The notes: a model not told the origin generated them from the sequence alone. A stretch of DNA of 42,637 bases from Amphritea pacifica (GCF_016924145.1 NZ_JAFFZO010000008.1:104598-147234); one strand, 5' to 3'. Positions 17,351-26,041 are shown, counted from the stretch's first letter. Numbers and translations: made by a program.

Positions 17351-18052
17351 TCAGATAGGCAGAAAGGTCATTGACGCGGCACTCTGCACCACCCGGGTAA
17401 TATTACGGTTGGTGGTGTCTGCAATCAGCAGCGCCATCATATCCTGCAGGCTGATCAGCTTACCAAACAGACGCTCATAACTGAGATTGCGGATACCATT
17501 CTCAGAAACCCCATTACTGAGAATATAGCGTTCCCCCGCGCTGTTTCTGCGGTTGTTCAGTTGCCAGGCAACTGTCTCCAGGTTCCGGGCACTGTTGTAC
17601 AGCTTCTGTTGATCAATTTCGTCAAGCAGGAAAAATTCATCCTGATAGTTGTAGGCGGCAAACAGCATGCTACTGAGTCCGGCCATCAGCGCAAAGACCC
17701 GGTCGCCCCGGTACTCCTCACTGAAACTCAGGGTAATTGCGCTTGTACCTTTAATGCCTCCGAGCTCGGGAAACCCCTGAATACGCTGATTGCTGAAAAT
17801 CTGCCCTAAGCGCTTTTTCACCGTGGTGCCCGGTGGTGCTTTGGCCAGCTCCCGGGGATTACGTTTATACAACTTTATCGTCAGCTCACGGCAGAGTCTG
17901 TGAATCTCTTTGATATGCATGTCGGTGACACTGTCGATATCACTTTTCGCCAGATTACTGAGTTTGAAGTGGCTGGCAGAGTTGCTTGCACAGCCGCCTT
18001 GTAGCAGTAGCGAACAGATCAGGCAGGCCTGTAGCAGTGAGTGAAGTCTCAC
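17351..18052 (-). CDS. Lipoprotein of unknown family at the end of the letAB operon
   Basis: A 233-residue lipoprotein: the signal peptide ends in LLLQGGC (Cys21) followed by Ala, predicting outer-membrane sorting. The mature part is basic and mixed alpha/beta, with no motif I can name; it does not look like the PqiC/YmbA (DUF330) family. A hydrophobic stretch occurs at FALMAGLSSMLFAAYN (about 120-135). Its ATG overlaps the letB stop by 4 nt (ATGA), so it is translationally coupled to letB. By analogy with PqiC in the Pqi system it is a candidate outer-membrane partner of LetB, which is inference from position only. Confidence 0.8.
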   Translation of the reverse strand: MRLHSLLQACLICSLLLQGGCASNSASHFKLSNLAKSDIDSVTDMHIKEIHRLCRELTIKLYKRNPRELAKAPPGTTVKKRLGQIFSNQRIQGFPELGGIKGTSAITLSFSEEYRGDRVFALMAGLSSMLFAAYNYQDEFFLLDEIDQQKLYNSARNLETVAWQLNNRRNSAGERYILSNGVSENGIRNLSYERLFGKLISLQDMMALLIADTTNRNITRVVQSAASMTFLPI

Positions 18053-20691
18053 GTGTCCGGCTCCTCTTCAAACAGTTCAAACTGGTGGCCGGAGCTGACC
18101 GGCTGAGCATTATCCTCCGGTGTACTGAAGGCGATTCCGCCCTGAACAAAGCTTTCCAGATTAGTGGTTTCCACTTTTAATCCCTTAAAAATACCAAACT
18201 CAGCATCAATGCCGCCGATATTCCAGAATTTGCTGGCCCGGGTGACCAGCTTACTGTAGCGGCTTTTAATATTTACGAAGAGCTTCACCCGGTGGCCGTC
18301 ATCGCTCAGTTCATAGCCGGAGACATAACCGACCGGCATACCCCGATAGTAGATATTGCTATTGATATCGATGGCGCCGAGTTGTTCCGTTTGCAGCACA
18401 ATGTTCAGGCCCGGCAGGTTGCGCTCCGCCGGGCTCTCCGGCAAACCGGTGAAGCTAAGTTGCCGTTCGCCGCTGCCTGGTAGCGCCTCGATATGGTTTC
18501 CGGCAATCAGGGTTTCCGGGTAATCCACGCCGGACAGGTTGATCCGTGCGGCGGCGATCCAGAAGCGGGAACCCTGGCGGGCCAGCAGCGCTCCCTCTTC
18601 GGTGAGAGCGATCTTCGTTTCAGCGCTGCCCTGACTATCGAGCAGCCGGACCTGTTCGACCCGGCCCATCATCAGGCCTTTGAAGTAGACATTCGCGCCA
18701 ACAGTAATGTTGGGGCCTGCTGGGAAGGTCACGGTGATATCGGGGCCTTTTTGCAGCGCTTTACTGCGTTTGTTATAAAGCTTAAACAGCTGGCGGTGGG
18801 TGGCGGCTTTGCCATGGTCGCTGAGATTGTCAAAGGCGATTCCGCCCCGCAGCAGCGTCTGCATCGATTCACTGTGTATTTTTACGCCGCTGCGGCTGAG
18901 GCTGGCATCCACGCCACTGGCATTCCAGAAACGGCTCTGGTCGGTGACCAGGTGGCGGTAGGGTTTATCGATCAACAGGTGAATAATGACGCTGTCATCA
19001 TCTGCCAGCGCGTAGTAACTGATAGTGCCGACAGGGAGTTGTTTGTACAGCACAGGTGCTCCGCTGGTGAGCGAGCCGAGTGTATCGGCCTGCACCCGAA
19101 TCGCCAGCTTATCCGCATTCTCTTTATACAGCAGCCGTCCCTGTTGACTGGCATTGTCAAAGTTGCGGAACAGATGAAACGAATGCTCCTGAGCGACGCT
19201 TTGCTGATCTTTGGTATCGGGGGTAAAAAATCCGATGCCGCCATTGATCACACTGCTCAGCGAGCCAGTTTCGAACTCAACACCATCAACATCCGCTTTC
19301 AGGTGGATGCCGCTTTCTTCCCAGAACCGACTGTTGTGCTTAACCAGATCAGCGTACTGCTCTTTGATGGTGGCATAGATCTGCACTTTGGTACCATCGG
19401 GATTGAGCTCATAGCCGCTCACTTCACCCACCGGAATCTGACGGTACAACACCGGAGAGCCATAATCGAGGGACCCCAGCCGGTCACTTTCCAGGCGGAT
19501 ATTGAGGCCGGAGATCGCGGGCCGGTGGGCAGGCGGCGTATTCAGGGCGGTGAAGCTAAACTGCGCTTCACCGGTGCCCGGTTGCAGGATGATGGCGGAC
19601 CCCTGAATCAGGTCGCCAATGTTTTGCAACCGGGTGAGTGACAGCTTGGGTTTCGGCAGCCAGAACTGACTGCCGGAGCGTAACAGCGGTCTGGCTCTGG
19701 GATCGATCAGTAGCCGGGCATTGAGGGTTTGCAGGTCTTCGCTCAGCTGCAGACGCTGCACCCGGCCAATCTGAATCCCCTCGCTGATAACCCGGGTGCC
19801 CTCATGTACGCTGGTGCGCGCCGGAAACTGGACATTGACCACAATACCATCCTCTGCCGCTTCAAAATCGGCAAACAAATGGAACTCATGAGCCGGCGTC
19901 AGCACCGATGTGTCATCCGGTGGCGTATAGAAACTGATCCCTCCGGCGATAATGGCTGCCAGGGAACCGAAGCGCAGGTCTACCCGTGACAGGTTGGCTT
20001 TGAGACTGATACCACTGGCGTTCCAGAAACGGGTGTTATCGGTGATCAGATGACTATATGGCGGCTCGATAAACAGTTCGATGCGGATCTGTTCGGCATT
20101 GTCGGTGAGACCGAAATTGATCACCTCGCCGACCTCTATCTGGCGGTAATAGACCTTCGCGCCCCGCTGTATCGACTGAGCGGAATCGGCTAATAATGAC
20201 AGGTAGAGCCCCTGGCGGTCCTTGAGCGGGGGAGCGGGTTCATTATCGGCGACAAAGCGGAAACGCTCATTCCCCTGACCCGGTTGCAACTCGATATAGT
20301 AGCCGGACAGCAGCGTGTCCAGGCCTTTTACACCACTCAGCGAGATCTGCGGCTTGACCAGCCAGAAACGGGTGCCATCGACCAGGATCTCCGCTGCCTC
20401 CTTCTCCATCTCGATGATCGCGGTAACGCTTTTCAGGTCTTCATTCAGTTTCAGGCTTTTAATTTTACCGGTTGGCAGCCCCCGGTACATCACTTTGGTA
20501 ACACCGGCCTCAAGACCTTCAGCCGTTTCAAACTGTACCTCAATCATAATACCGGCGTCCTGATAGTTTTTTACTACCAGCCAGCCGGCGATAATGGCAG
20601 CCAGGAAGGGCAGCAGCCAGACCACAGAGGGGCCACGGTGGCGCTTTATTGATGGCGTTACAGGCGCATTATCCGCTTGAGGGGTGCTCAT
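18049..20691 (-). CDS. letB: LetB (YebT)-type MCE protein, seven MCE domains
   Basis: An 880-residue protein that matches E. coli LetB/YebT (877) in length and in having seven MCE domains; PqiB has three and is about 546 residues. One N-terminal membrane helix (about 22-41) precedes seven repeats, each beginning with a strand like IEVQFETAEGLEAGV and carrying the YRGLPVG-type turn (variants YRQIEVG, SEGIQIG, YRQIPVG, YKQLPVG, FKGLMMG, YRGMPVG). In E. coli LetB forms a stacked hexameric tunnel across the periplasm that carries lipids between the membranes. It overlaps both neighbours by 4 nt: the second LetA half upstream and a novel lipoprotein downstream. Confidence 0.93.
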   Translation of the reverse strand: MSTPQADNAPVTPSIKRHRGPSVVWLLPFLAAIIAGWLVVKNYQDAGIMIEVQFETAEGLEAGVTKVMYRGLPTGKIKSLKLNEDLKSVTAIIEMEKEAAEILVDGTRFWLVKPQISLSGVKGLDTLLSGYYIELQPGQGNERFRFVADNEPAPPLKDRQGLYLSLLADSAQSIQRGAKVYYRQIEVGEVINFGLTDNAEQIRIELFIEPPYSHLITDNTRFWNASGISLKANLSRVDLRFGSLAAIIAGGISFYTPPDDTSVLTPAHEFHLFADFEAAEDGIVVNVQFPARTSVHEGTRVISEGIQIGRVQRLQLSEDLQTLNARLLIDPRARPLLRSGSQFWLPKPKLSLTRLQNIGDLIQGSAIILQPGTGEAQFSFTALNTPPAHRPAISGLNIRLESDRLGSLDYGSPVLYRQIPVGEVSGYELNPDGTKVQIYATIKEQYADLVKHNSRFWEESGIHLKADVDGVEFETGSLSSVINGGIGFFTPDTKDQQSVAQEHSFHLFRNFDNASQQGRLLYKENADKLAIRVQADTLGSLTSGAPVLYKQLPVGTISYYALADDDSVIIHLLIDKPYRHLVTDQSRFWNASGVDASLSRSGVKIHSESMQTLLRGGIAFDNLSDHGKAATHRQLFKLYNKRSKALQKGPDITVTFPAGPNITVGANVYFKGLMMGRVEQVRLLDSQGSAETKIALTEEGALLARQGSRFWIAAARINLSGVDYPETLIAGNHIEALPGSGERQLSFTGLPESPAERNLPGLNIVLQTEQLGAIDINSNIYYRGMPVGYVSGYELSDDGHRVKLFVNIKSRYSKLVTRASKFWNIGGIDAEFGIFKGLKVETTNLESFVQGGIAFSTPEDNAQPVSSGHQFELFEEEPDT

Positions 20692-21353
20692 TGTTCATCC
20701 TTTTTATCGCTCACACCGGAGGGCAGGTCCGGCTTCCTGTTATCCCAAATCAGCCGTGTATCGAAGCTGAGTGCAGAAAACATCGTTAGCAGCACAACGA
20801 CGGCAAAGGCGGTGGCGCCATCGTTACCTTCAATATGGGCAATGTTGCCCAGTTGCACCAGCGCGACCAGTATACCGATAACAAAAATATCCAGCATTGA
20901 CCAGCGGCCTATCCACTCGACGATACGAAACATAATGGTTTTCTGTCGCAGGTTGGTCTGCAAACGAAACTGAACCGTGCAGAGTAAAATCGTCATGGCA
21001 ATAATCTTCAATACCGGCACCACAATGCTGGCGATCAACACCACCAGACCGATCAGCAGCATATCCTGTTCCAGCAGATGGAGTATACCGCCGAGAATGG
21101 TGTTTGGCTCGCCCTGGCCGAAGGATTTGAAGGTCATGATGGGTAACAGGTTGGCGGGCAGGAACAGCAATACGGCGGCCAGCAGGCTGGCCCAGCTAAG
21201 GCTCAATGAGTTAGGAATACGACTGTGCAACCGGGCTCCGCAGCGATCACAGTGCCCCCCCTCCAGGCTGATACTGTGCAGTTTTTCACAATCGGTGCAC
21301 AGCAGATAACCACGCTCACGGGCGGAATGGTACTGGGGCAGATGCTCAGCCAT
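20688..21353 (-). CDS. PqiA/LetA-family membrane protein, second half
   Basis: A 221-residue PqiA-family protein equivalent to the C-terminal half of LetA (YebS, about 427 residues in E. coli). It begins with a zinc-ribbon-like pair CTDC...CDRC (residues 16-35), followed by four hydrophobic helices with NLLPIMTFKSFGQGE in the first loop. I chose the ATG at 21353 (MAEHLPQ), which overlaps the stop of the first half by 8 nt (ATGGCTGA); the frame stays open to 21389 but those residues lie in the other gene. Its own stop overlaps the letB start (ATGA). Two separate PqiA-domain polypeptides in place of one fused LetA are also seen in other gamma-proteobacteria. Confidence 0.88.
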   Translation of the reverse strand: MAEHLPQYHSARERGYLLCTDCEKLHSISLEGGHCDRCGARLHSRIPNSLSLSWASLLAAVLLFLPANLLPIMTFKSFGQGEPNTILGGILHLLEQDMLLIGLVVLIASIVVPVLKIIAMTILLCTVQFRLQTNLRQKTIMFRIVEWIGRWSMLDIFVIGILVALVQLGNIAHIEGNDGATAFAVVVLLTMFSALSFDTRLIWDNRKPDLPSGVSDKKDEQ

Positions 21354-21981
21354 CGGTATCGTCCTGCTGGCGGTGCTGATGGATCTCATGCCAGATCTGG
21401 TGGGGGTTAAAAAAAATACTGCTGAGGGTGATCACCAGAATCAGTGCGCCGAGGCTGTAAAGCCCCAGGCCGATATCCAGATCTGCGATATCTTTCAGTT
21501 TGATGATGGATATCAGCACTCCTAGCAGGAAGATCTCCAGCATCCCCCAGCCCCGCAGATGCTGATAGCTGTGCATCGCCTGCCGTAACAGTCGTCCCTG
21601 CCATCGGTAGTGCAGAGTGAAACTGATGTAGAACAGGGCGATTAACTGGAACAGGGGCACCACCACCGCGAACAGCAAAATCAGCAGGGCCACCAGTGGC
21701 AGGCCGCCTTCGTAAAGGGACATCGCACTCTGGAGAATAATTTCGCTCTGGCTCTGGCCAAATACCTGCAGGCTGAGAATAGGGAACAGGTTGGCGGGAA
21801 TAAACAGAATCAGGCCAGCAACGGACAGCGCCAGCAGGCGTTCAATGCAGTTGTTGGTGGTGTAATATAAACGGGCATGACAACGGGGACAGATAACATC
21901 CTCGCCGGGCTGACTCGCGACCCGCTCTAGCAGCAGATCACATTCGTGGCATGCGATCAGTTGTTCAGGTGTGCCATGCAT
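21346..21981 (-). CDS. PqiA/LetA-family membrane protein, first half
   Basis: A 211-residue PqiA-family protein corresponding to the N-terminal half of LetA. A zinc-ribbon-like region CHEC...CPRC (residues 11-36) precedes four hydrophobic helices, with the family motif NLFPILSLQVFGQSQ after helix 1. In E. coli LetA sits in the inner membrane and feeds lipid to the LetB tunnel. It is the first gene of the letA1-letA2-letB-lipoprotein operon and diverges from a kinase-like gene only 36 nt away. The ATG has a poor ribosome binding site, so the exact start is less sure. Confidence 0.88.
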   Translation of the reverse strand: MHGTPEQLIACHECDLLLERVASQPGEDVICPRCHARLYYTTNNCIERLLALSVAGLILFIPANLFPILSLQVFGQSQSEIILQSAMSLYEGGLPLVALLILLFAVVVPLFQLIALFYISFTLHYRWQGRLLRQAMHSYQHLRGWGMLEIFLLGVLISIIKLKDIADLDIGLGLYSLGALILVITLSSIFFNPHQIWHEIHQHRQQDDTDG

Positions 21982-22017
21982 AGGGGGTTAGACCGTTACT
22001 AAAACAGAACTCAGAGT

Positions 22018-22902
22018 ATGCCAGATTTATTACCTGAACCCATAGTCAAATGGATCAAGCAGCAATCGTTACAGCTAATATCAGCGCAGGCGCTGACGGG
22101 TGGTTGTGTTGCCGATATTCGCAAACTCACTCTGCACAGTCGGCAGGGGTACTGTCTTGAGCTGGTGTTGAAGCAGATGCCGGGCGGCTCAGCGGAACAG
22201 CTGGCGGCAGAGGCGTCCGGTTTGCAGACGCTTCGTCTGCCCGATGACGCTGCTCTAAGGGTGCCTGAGGTGGTATGGCAGGAGGGCAACTGTTTGCTGC
22301 TGGAATACCTCCCGGCGGCCGCTCCGGCTGAGGATTTTGCGGTTCAGCTGGGGATAGGTCTGGCGTTGCAGCACCGGTCAGGCAGTGTAAACAGGACGTT
22401 TGGCTTTGATACCGATACCTTTTGTGGCGGCACCCGGCAACCCAACCGCTGGCAGGTGGATGGCACGGTTTTCTACGCACAACAGCGTTATCAGGTTCTG
22501 GCAGAGCAGAATCTGCAACGTAACCGCATTTCCCCAAGGCTGTTTGAGATGATTTTACGGCTTAGCGACAGGCTCTCTGAACTGGTGCCCTGTCAGCCTG
22601 CGGTGCTGCTGCATGGGGATCTCTGGTCGGGCAATGTTATCTGTGGTCCCGGGGGCGAACCGGCGTTGATCGATCCGGCGGTGTATTATGGCTGGGCAGA
22701 AGCGGAGCTGGCGATGACCCGGATGTTTGGTGGTTTCAGTGAGCGTTTCTATCAGGTCTACGAGGCTCATAGTGCTGTTCTGCCGGACTGGCGAGACCGT
22801 GTCGAGCTTTATAATCTCTATCATTATCTGAATCATCTGCTGCTGTTTGGCAGTGGGTATCACCGTGATGTTGAACGCATTGTGAAGTACTATAGTGGCT
22901 GA
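22018..22902 (+). CDS. Fructosamine kinase family protein
   Basis: A 294-residue member of the fructosamine/ketosamine-3-kinase family, with an aminoglycoside-phosphotransferase-like fold. Catalytic and Mg-binding motifs are clear: LLHGDLWSGNV (catalytic Asp) and ALIDPAVYYGWAEAELAMTRMFGG. LKQMPGG...AEASGLQTL is the N-lobe Lys/Glu region, and LLLEYLP is the hinge. The family phosphorylates ketosamine adducts, often ribulosamines in bacteria, leading to protein deglycation. It is close to pdxH and an esterase gene on the same strand, but gaps of 65 nt and less give no functional link. It diverges from letA1, with a very short shared promoter region. Confidence 0.92.
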   Translation: MPDLLPEPIVKWIKQQSLQLISAQALTGGCVADIRKLTLHSRQGYCLELVLKQMPGGSAEQLAAEASGLQTLRLPDDAALRVPEVVWQEGNCLLLEYLPAAAPAEDFAVQLGIGLALQHRSGSVNRTFGFDTDTFCGGTRQPNRWQVDGTVFYAQQRYQVLAEQNLQRNRISPRLFEMILRLSDRLSELVPCQPAVLLHGDLWSGNVICGPGGEPALIDPAVYYGWAEAELAMTRMFGGFSERFYQVYEAHSAVLPDWRDRVELYNLYHYLNHLLLFGSGYHRDVERIVKYYSG

Positions 22903-22967
22903 AGTGCCTGTATCAGCCTGGTCTGATAACAGGGGGATGACACCGTCAATTAATTTTCAGGTTATCT

Positions 22968-23621
22968 ATGAGTCAATCCGATCAGGGCGATTTTAAAGCC
23001 CTGCGCCGCGAGTATGAGGCGCAACCCCTTAACCGGTCAGACCTGGCGGACGATCCGGTGCAGCAGTTTGCTGACTGGATGCAGACCGCCACCCATTACC
23101 GCCCCGATGATGCCACATCGATGACACTGGCAACCGCCAGCGCTTCTGGGATGCCCTCAGCACGGATCGTTCTGCTGAAGCACTTCGGTGCCGAGGGGTT
23201 TGCCTGGTATACCGATTATCGCAGCCACAAAGGCCAGCAACTGGCGGAAAACCCTCAGGCGGAACTGATGTTTTATTGGTATGGCCTTGAGCGACAGGTG
23301 CGGATCCAGGGACGGGTTGAAAAGCTCTCTGCTGAGCAGGGGCGTAAGTATTTTAACGAACGTCCCGTGGGTAGCCGGCTGAGTGCAGCGATATCGCATC
23401 AGAGTGCGGTGGTTGATAGTCGGGAGACGCTGGAGCAGGCGGTCGCTGATCTGCACCATCAGCATCCTGACGGTGATATCCCCTATCCTGAGTTCTGGGG
23501 CGGATACCGCCTGATACCGAGTCATTTTGAGTTCTGGCAGGGGCGTGAGAGTCGTCTGCATGATCGTTTCAGTTACACCCTTATCGACGGCCAGTGGCAG
23601 ATCGACCGACTCTCTCCCTGA
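22968..23621 (+). CDS. pdxH: Pyridoxamine 5'-phosphate oxidase
   Basis: FMN-dependent oxidase that converts pyridoxamine- or pyridoxine-5'-phosphate to pyridoxal-5'-phosphate, the last step of PLP synthesis and salvage. The 217-residue product has the normal length. Landmarks: RIVLLKHFGAEGFAWYTDYRSHKGQQL (FMN site), FYWYGLERQVRIQGRVEKL, the substrate/FMN motif RPVGSRLSAAISHQS, and the C-terminal FWGGYRLIPSHFEFWQGRESRLHDR followed by the conserved W..RLSP end. The ATG follows AGGTTATCT. It is followed after 20 nt by an esterase gene, probably in the same transcript. Confidence 0.97.
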   Translation: MSQSDQGDFKALRREYEAQPLNRSDLADDPVQQFADWMQTATHYRPDDATSMTLATASASGMPSARIVLLKHFGAEGFAWYTDYRSHKGQQLAENPQAELMFYWYGLERQVRIQGRVEKLSAEQGRKYFNERPVGSRLSAAISHQSAVVDSRETLEQAVADLHHQHPDGDIPYPEFWGGYRLIPSHFEFWQGRESRLHDRFSYTLIDGQWQIDRLSP

Positions 23622-23641
23622 CCTGAAGCGGAATATAAACA

Positions 23642-24325
23642 ATGACTGAACAACTGTTGCCCTGTGTCGAAGTTGAACCATCACAACCCGCTACTGCCTC
23701 TGTCATCTGGCTGCACGGGCTGGGCGCTGACGGGCATGATTTCGAGCCGGTGGTGCCGGCGCTGAACCTGCCGGATAGCCTGCCGGTGCGGTTTGTATTT
23801 CCCAATGCACCGGTGCAACCGGTTACCGTGAATGGGGGCTGGGAGATGCCCGCCTGGTATGACATTCTGGAGATGAAACTGGAGCGTAAGATTGATGTGC
23901 AGGGTCTGCTTCACTCTGTCAGCCAGATTGAAGCCCTGATTGAGCGCGAAATTGCCCGGGGGATTCCCTCAGAGCGGATTGTGCTGGCCGGTTTCTCTCA
24001 GGGCGGTGCTGTGGCGTACCATACTGCGTTATGTTACGGCAAACCGCTGGCGGGTCTGTTGACCCTGTCTACCTATGTGGCCACCGCCGGGCTGATTAAA
24101 CAGCATCAAAGCGATGCTAACCGGGCGATACCCATTGCCATCCATCATGGCAGTGAAGATGATGTGGTTCCCATCGCCCTGGGGGTACAGGCCGTTGAAC
24201 TGTTGCAGCAGCTGGCATATCAGCCGCAATGGCATCGCTGGCCAGTTGATCACGGTCTGTGTCTGCCTGAGGTAGAGGCAATCGGTATCTGGCTGACAAA
24301 CATATTAACCATGGAAACTAACTAA
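23642..24325 (+). CDS. Carboxylesterase/acyl-protein-thioesterase-like hydrolase
   Basis: A 227-residue alpha/beta hydrolase of the EstB/acyl-protein-thioesterase (Abhydrolase_2) family. Motifs: IWLHGLGADGHDFEPVVPAL (oxyanion region), PNAPVQPVTVNGGWEMPAWYD, the nucleophile in LAGFSQGGAV, the acid in HGSEDDVVP and the His in VDHGLCLPE. Likely activity is on short-chain carboxyl esters; the physiological substrate is unknown. It lies between pdxH (20 nt) and the SlyD-like gene, which starts at the next base after its stop, so all three are probably co-transcribed. A second, diverged member of the same family is encoded at 40399-41028. Confidence 0.92.
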   Translation: MTEQLLPCVEVEPSQPATASVIWLHGLGADGHDFEPVVPALNLPDSLPVRFVFPNAPVQPVTVNGGWEMPAWYDILEMKLERKIDVQGLLHSVSQIEALIEREIARGIPSERIVLAGFSQGGAVAYHTALCYGKPLAGLLTLSTYVATAGLIKQHQSDANRAIPIAIHHGSEDDVVPIALGVQAVELLQQLAYQPQWHRWPVDHGLCLPEVEAIGIWLTNILTMETN

Positions 24326-24796
24326 ATGAAGATCAGCGACAATTGCTATGTTGAGATCCACTACACCCTCAATAACGAGGGTAACGAAGTGGTGGATAGC
24401 TCTCAGGGCGGCGAACCACTGCCTTATATCCATGGCAGGAAAAATATCATTCCCGGCCTGGAGCAGGCGCTGGAAGGGCGTGTTGCCGGTGATAAATTCA
24501 GCGTCACAATCAAGCCTGAACTGGGCTATGGCGAGCGGGATGAGGATAAGGTCAGCATTATCGATGCTGAGTCTTTTGCCGGTTTTGACAAGATCGAGGA
24601 GGGGTTGTTGTGCCAGATTGAGGGTGAAGATGGTCAGCCTCAACTGGTGACAATCACCCATATCGATGAAGAAGAGGGTGAAGTGACGATCGATGCAAAC
24701 CACCCGTTTGCCGGTCAGATACTGAACTTTTCGGTCGAAGTGATGCAGGTGCGTGCTGCGACAGAAGCGGAGCTGCGTGACGGCTTAACCGGTTAA
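24326..24796 (+). CDS. FKBP-type peptidyl-prolyl isomerase, SlyD-like
   Basis: A 156-residue FKBP-type prolyl cis-trans isomerase with an inserted-flap chaperone domain, as in SlyD. The FKBP core is split: MKISDNCYVEIHYTLNNEGNEVVDSS and PLPYIHGRKNIIPGLEQALEG at the N-terminal side, the IF domain at about 70-130 (ELGYGERDEDKVSIIDAESF onwards), then DANHPFAGQILNFSVEVMQVR closing the core. The His/Cys-rich metal-binding tail of E. coli SlyD is absent, so a nickel storage role is not supported. It starts immediately after the stop of the esterase gene. No terminator is seen after it. Confidence 0.92.
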   Translation: MKISDNCYVEIHYTLNNEGNEVVDSSQGGEPLPYIHGRKNIIPGLEQALEGRVAGDKFSVTIKPELGYGERDEDKVSIIDAESFAGFDKIEEGLLCQIEGEDGQPQLVTITHIDEEEGEVTIDANHPFAGQILNFSVEVMQVRAATEAELRDGLTG

Positions 24797-24848
24797 CATT
24801 CATTGCACAGAGTGAGCGAAAAAGGCGTTCTAATGATGCGATTGTTGT

Positions 24849-25102
24849 TCACGCTGCGCTGACCTGGCTCAGTTCTTCACCATAGGCCGACCCTTCGCGG
24901 GTATCATCTGTCTGGTCTTGCAAATAACGCGGGTCGGCTGGGTACCGGCTGCGATCTGGTCGGTCTGCGCCCTGAGTCAGTACAATACCGATAAAAAAAC
25001 AGAGTCCGCCCCCGGCGACAAATAACCGTCGCAGGCCCCTGCGGGTTACCTCCGCGGGCCGGTACCTCTTTATATCTCGTTATTATTGAGGTACCGGGCC
25101 AT
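24849..25102 (-). pseudogene. Frameshifted small single-pass membrane protein gene
   Basis: An ATG at 25102 (MARYLNNNEI) has an excellent GGAGG 7 nt upstream but meets TAA after ten codons. In the -1 frame the reading continues at once for about 74 residues to TGA at 24849. That part is basic before (KRYRPAEVTRRGLRRLF) and hydrophobic across (VAGGGLCFFIGIVLTQ) a membrane segment, then carries an acidic soluble tail. One missing base would restore an 84-residue protein. The -1 frame alone has no usable start codon. Either this is a recent pseudogene, a sequencing error, or less likely a frameshifting site. I do not recognise the family. Confidence 0.45.
25056..25100. repeat. Inverted repeat at the start of the frameshifted gene
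   Basis: GGGCCGGTACCTC (25056-25068) and GAGGTACCGGGCC (25088-25100) pair over 12-13 bp with one single-base offset, around a 19-nt AT-rich loop. The right arm abuts the ATG of the frameshifted gene and the loop contains its frameshift point. No T-run, so not a simple terminator. Confidence 0.5.
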
Positions 25103-25243
25103 CTACAGTCCTCCGGGCCCCTTCCCCTGCTGGTTTAGCGTCAGATCTGCCTGGCAAACCTGTACGCCGGTTAACAGGACGGCATCCGCCATTCCCGGAG
25201 ACTGCATTGTGCTAACCGTCTCTGAACGCGACGGTTTGGCAAA

Positions 25244-25501
25244 CTATACTTTTTCCTGCCACTCCATTTCACCGATCTGAACGTTTAGCCACTCAAATCC
25301 GATACGTTTAGCCACTGCTGCCGCCCCATCCAGACTTTTGAACTCCCGCTCTTTTCTTGAACGTTGCAGGTCAAGGGTGAGCACCTCGTTCTGTTTGGTA
25401 ATGAATTTCAGGCGCCAGCCCCGGGCAATAGAGACCGGAGCTGCCTGACAGGAATCAAACACTCCAGCTTTAAACAGAAGCTTAATTTCTCTCTCTTGCA
25501 T
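25244..25501 (-). CDS. Short orphan protein of unknown family
   Basis: An 85-residue soluble, basic protein beginning MQEREIKLLFKAGVF and containing GWRLKFITKQNEVLTLDLQRSRKEREFKSLDGAAAVAKRIGFEWLNV. The layout (short N-terminal helix, a beta pair, then a FKSLDGAAAVAKRIGF helix) reminds me of small proteins often found on plasmids and integrated elements, but I cannot name a family. I chose the ATG at 25501, with AGGG about 8 nt upstream; the frame is open to 25546 through AT-rich sequence. It sits between a frameshifted small gene and a strongly AT-rich stretch, which suggests a decayed acquired segment. Confidence 0.6.
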   Translation of the reverse strand: MQEREIKLLFKAGVFDSCQAAPVSIARGWRLKFITKQNEVLTLDLQRSRKEREFKSLDGAAAVAKRIGFEWLNVQIGEMEWQEKV

Positions 25502-26041
25502 GATCAATACCCTTTTATTGAAAATTCTAAAATAGAATAAGATCATTATATAACAGTTTATGATTATTCAAAAGCTATTTTCACTCTTTTTGTCTTCTTA
25601 AGTTATTGTTTTTTAAAGGTTTTATTTTTATTTTTCAGAGTGTTGTTGGTAACCCGGTTATTGTATTTAACATATTGATTTTATTGGGTTTTATTTCTTA
25701 GGCTGGGAGAGTGTTGTGATTGTATTTTTCTATTTATATATAATTAAATATATAAATTGACTATTTAATAATTATTATTGATGAGTCATTAATTTATATG
25801 GATTGTTAGCGGTCGATTTGAGCAGTTCGGCGACCACTCTGCCGGCCAGTGCGGTTGTTGTCTGAAGTTGCCAGGCTGAATTGCTGTGTTTTGAATATCA
25901 GGCAGCGGTCGCCGGGACTGCAGTGTCGTGTATAGCGGGACGCTCTATAACGTGTCCTGTCTGAAAGAGTGACCTGAGGGCAGGGGATAGCCGGGCCGCT
26001 CGTTAGGGGCGTTTGAGGAAAGTGGTTAATCAATCTACTTA
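25502..26041. other. Gene-free stretch with a strongly AT-rich core
   Basis: About 25510-25805 is visibly much richer in A+T than the rest of the window, with runs such as TATATATAATTAAATATATAA; from about 25805 the base composition returns to normal. No convincing gene is seen on either strand. This may be an acquired segment, a promoter/nucleoid-protein silenced region or an old junction. Confidence 0.6.

Noticed and set aside
18493-19641. 382-codon plus-strand ORF
   Set aside because: Fully antisense to letB, whose seven MCE repeats are clear; no ribosome binding site or family match.
25056-25100. Rho-independent terminator
   Set aside because: A good stem but a 19-nt loop and no T-run on either strand.
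25086-25280. 64-codon plus-strand ORF
   Set aside because: Low-complexity Pro/Ser-rich reading antisense to the frameshifted gene's upstream region; no ribosome binding site.
25806-26033. 75-codon minus-strand ORF
   Set aside because: No ribosome binding site, Arg/Thr-rich without family character, in otherwise non-coding sequence.
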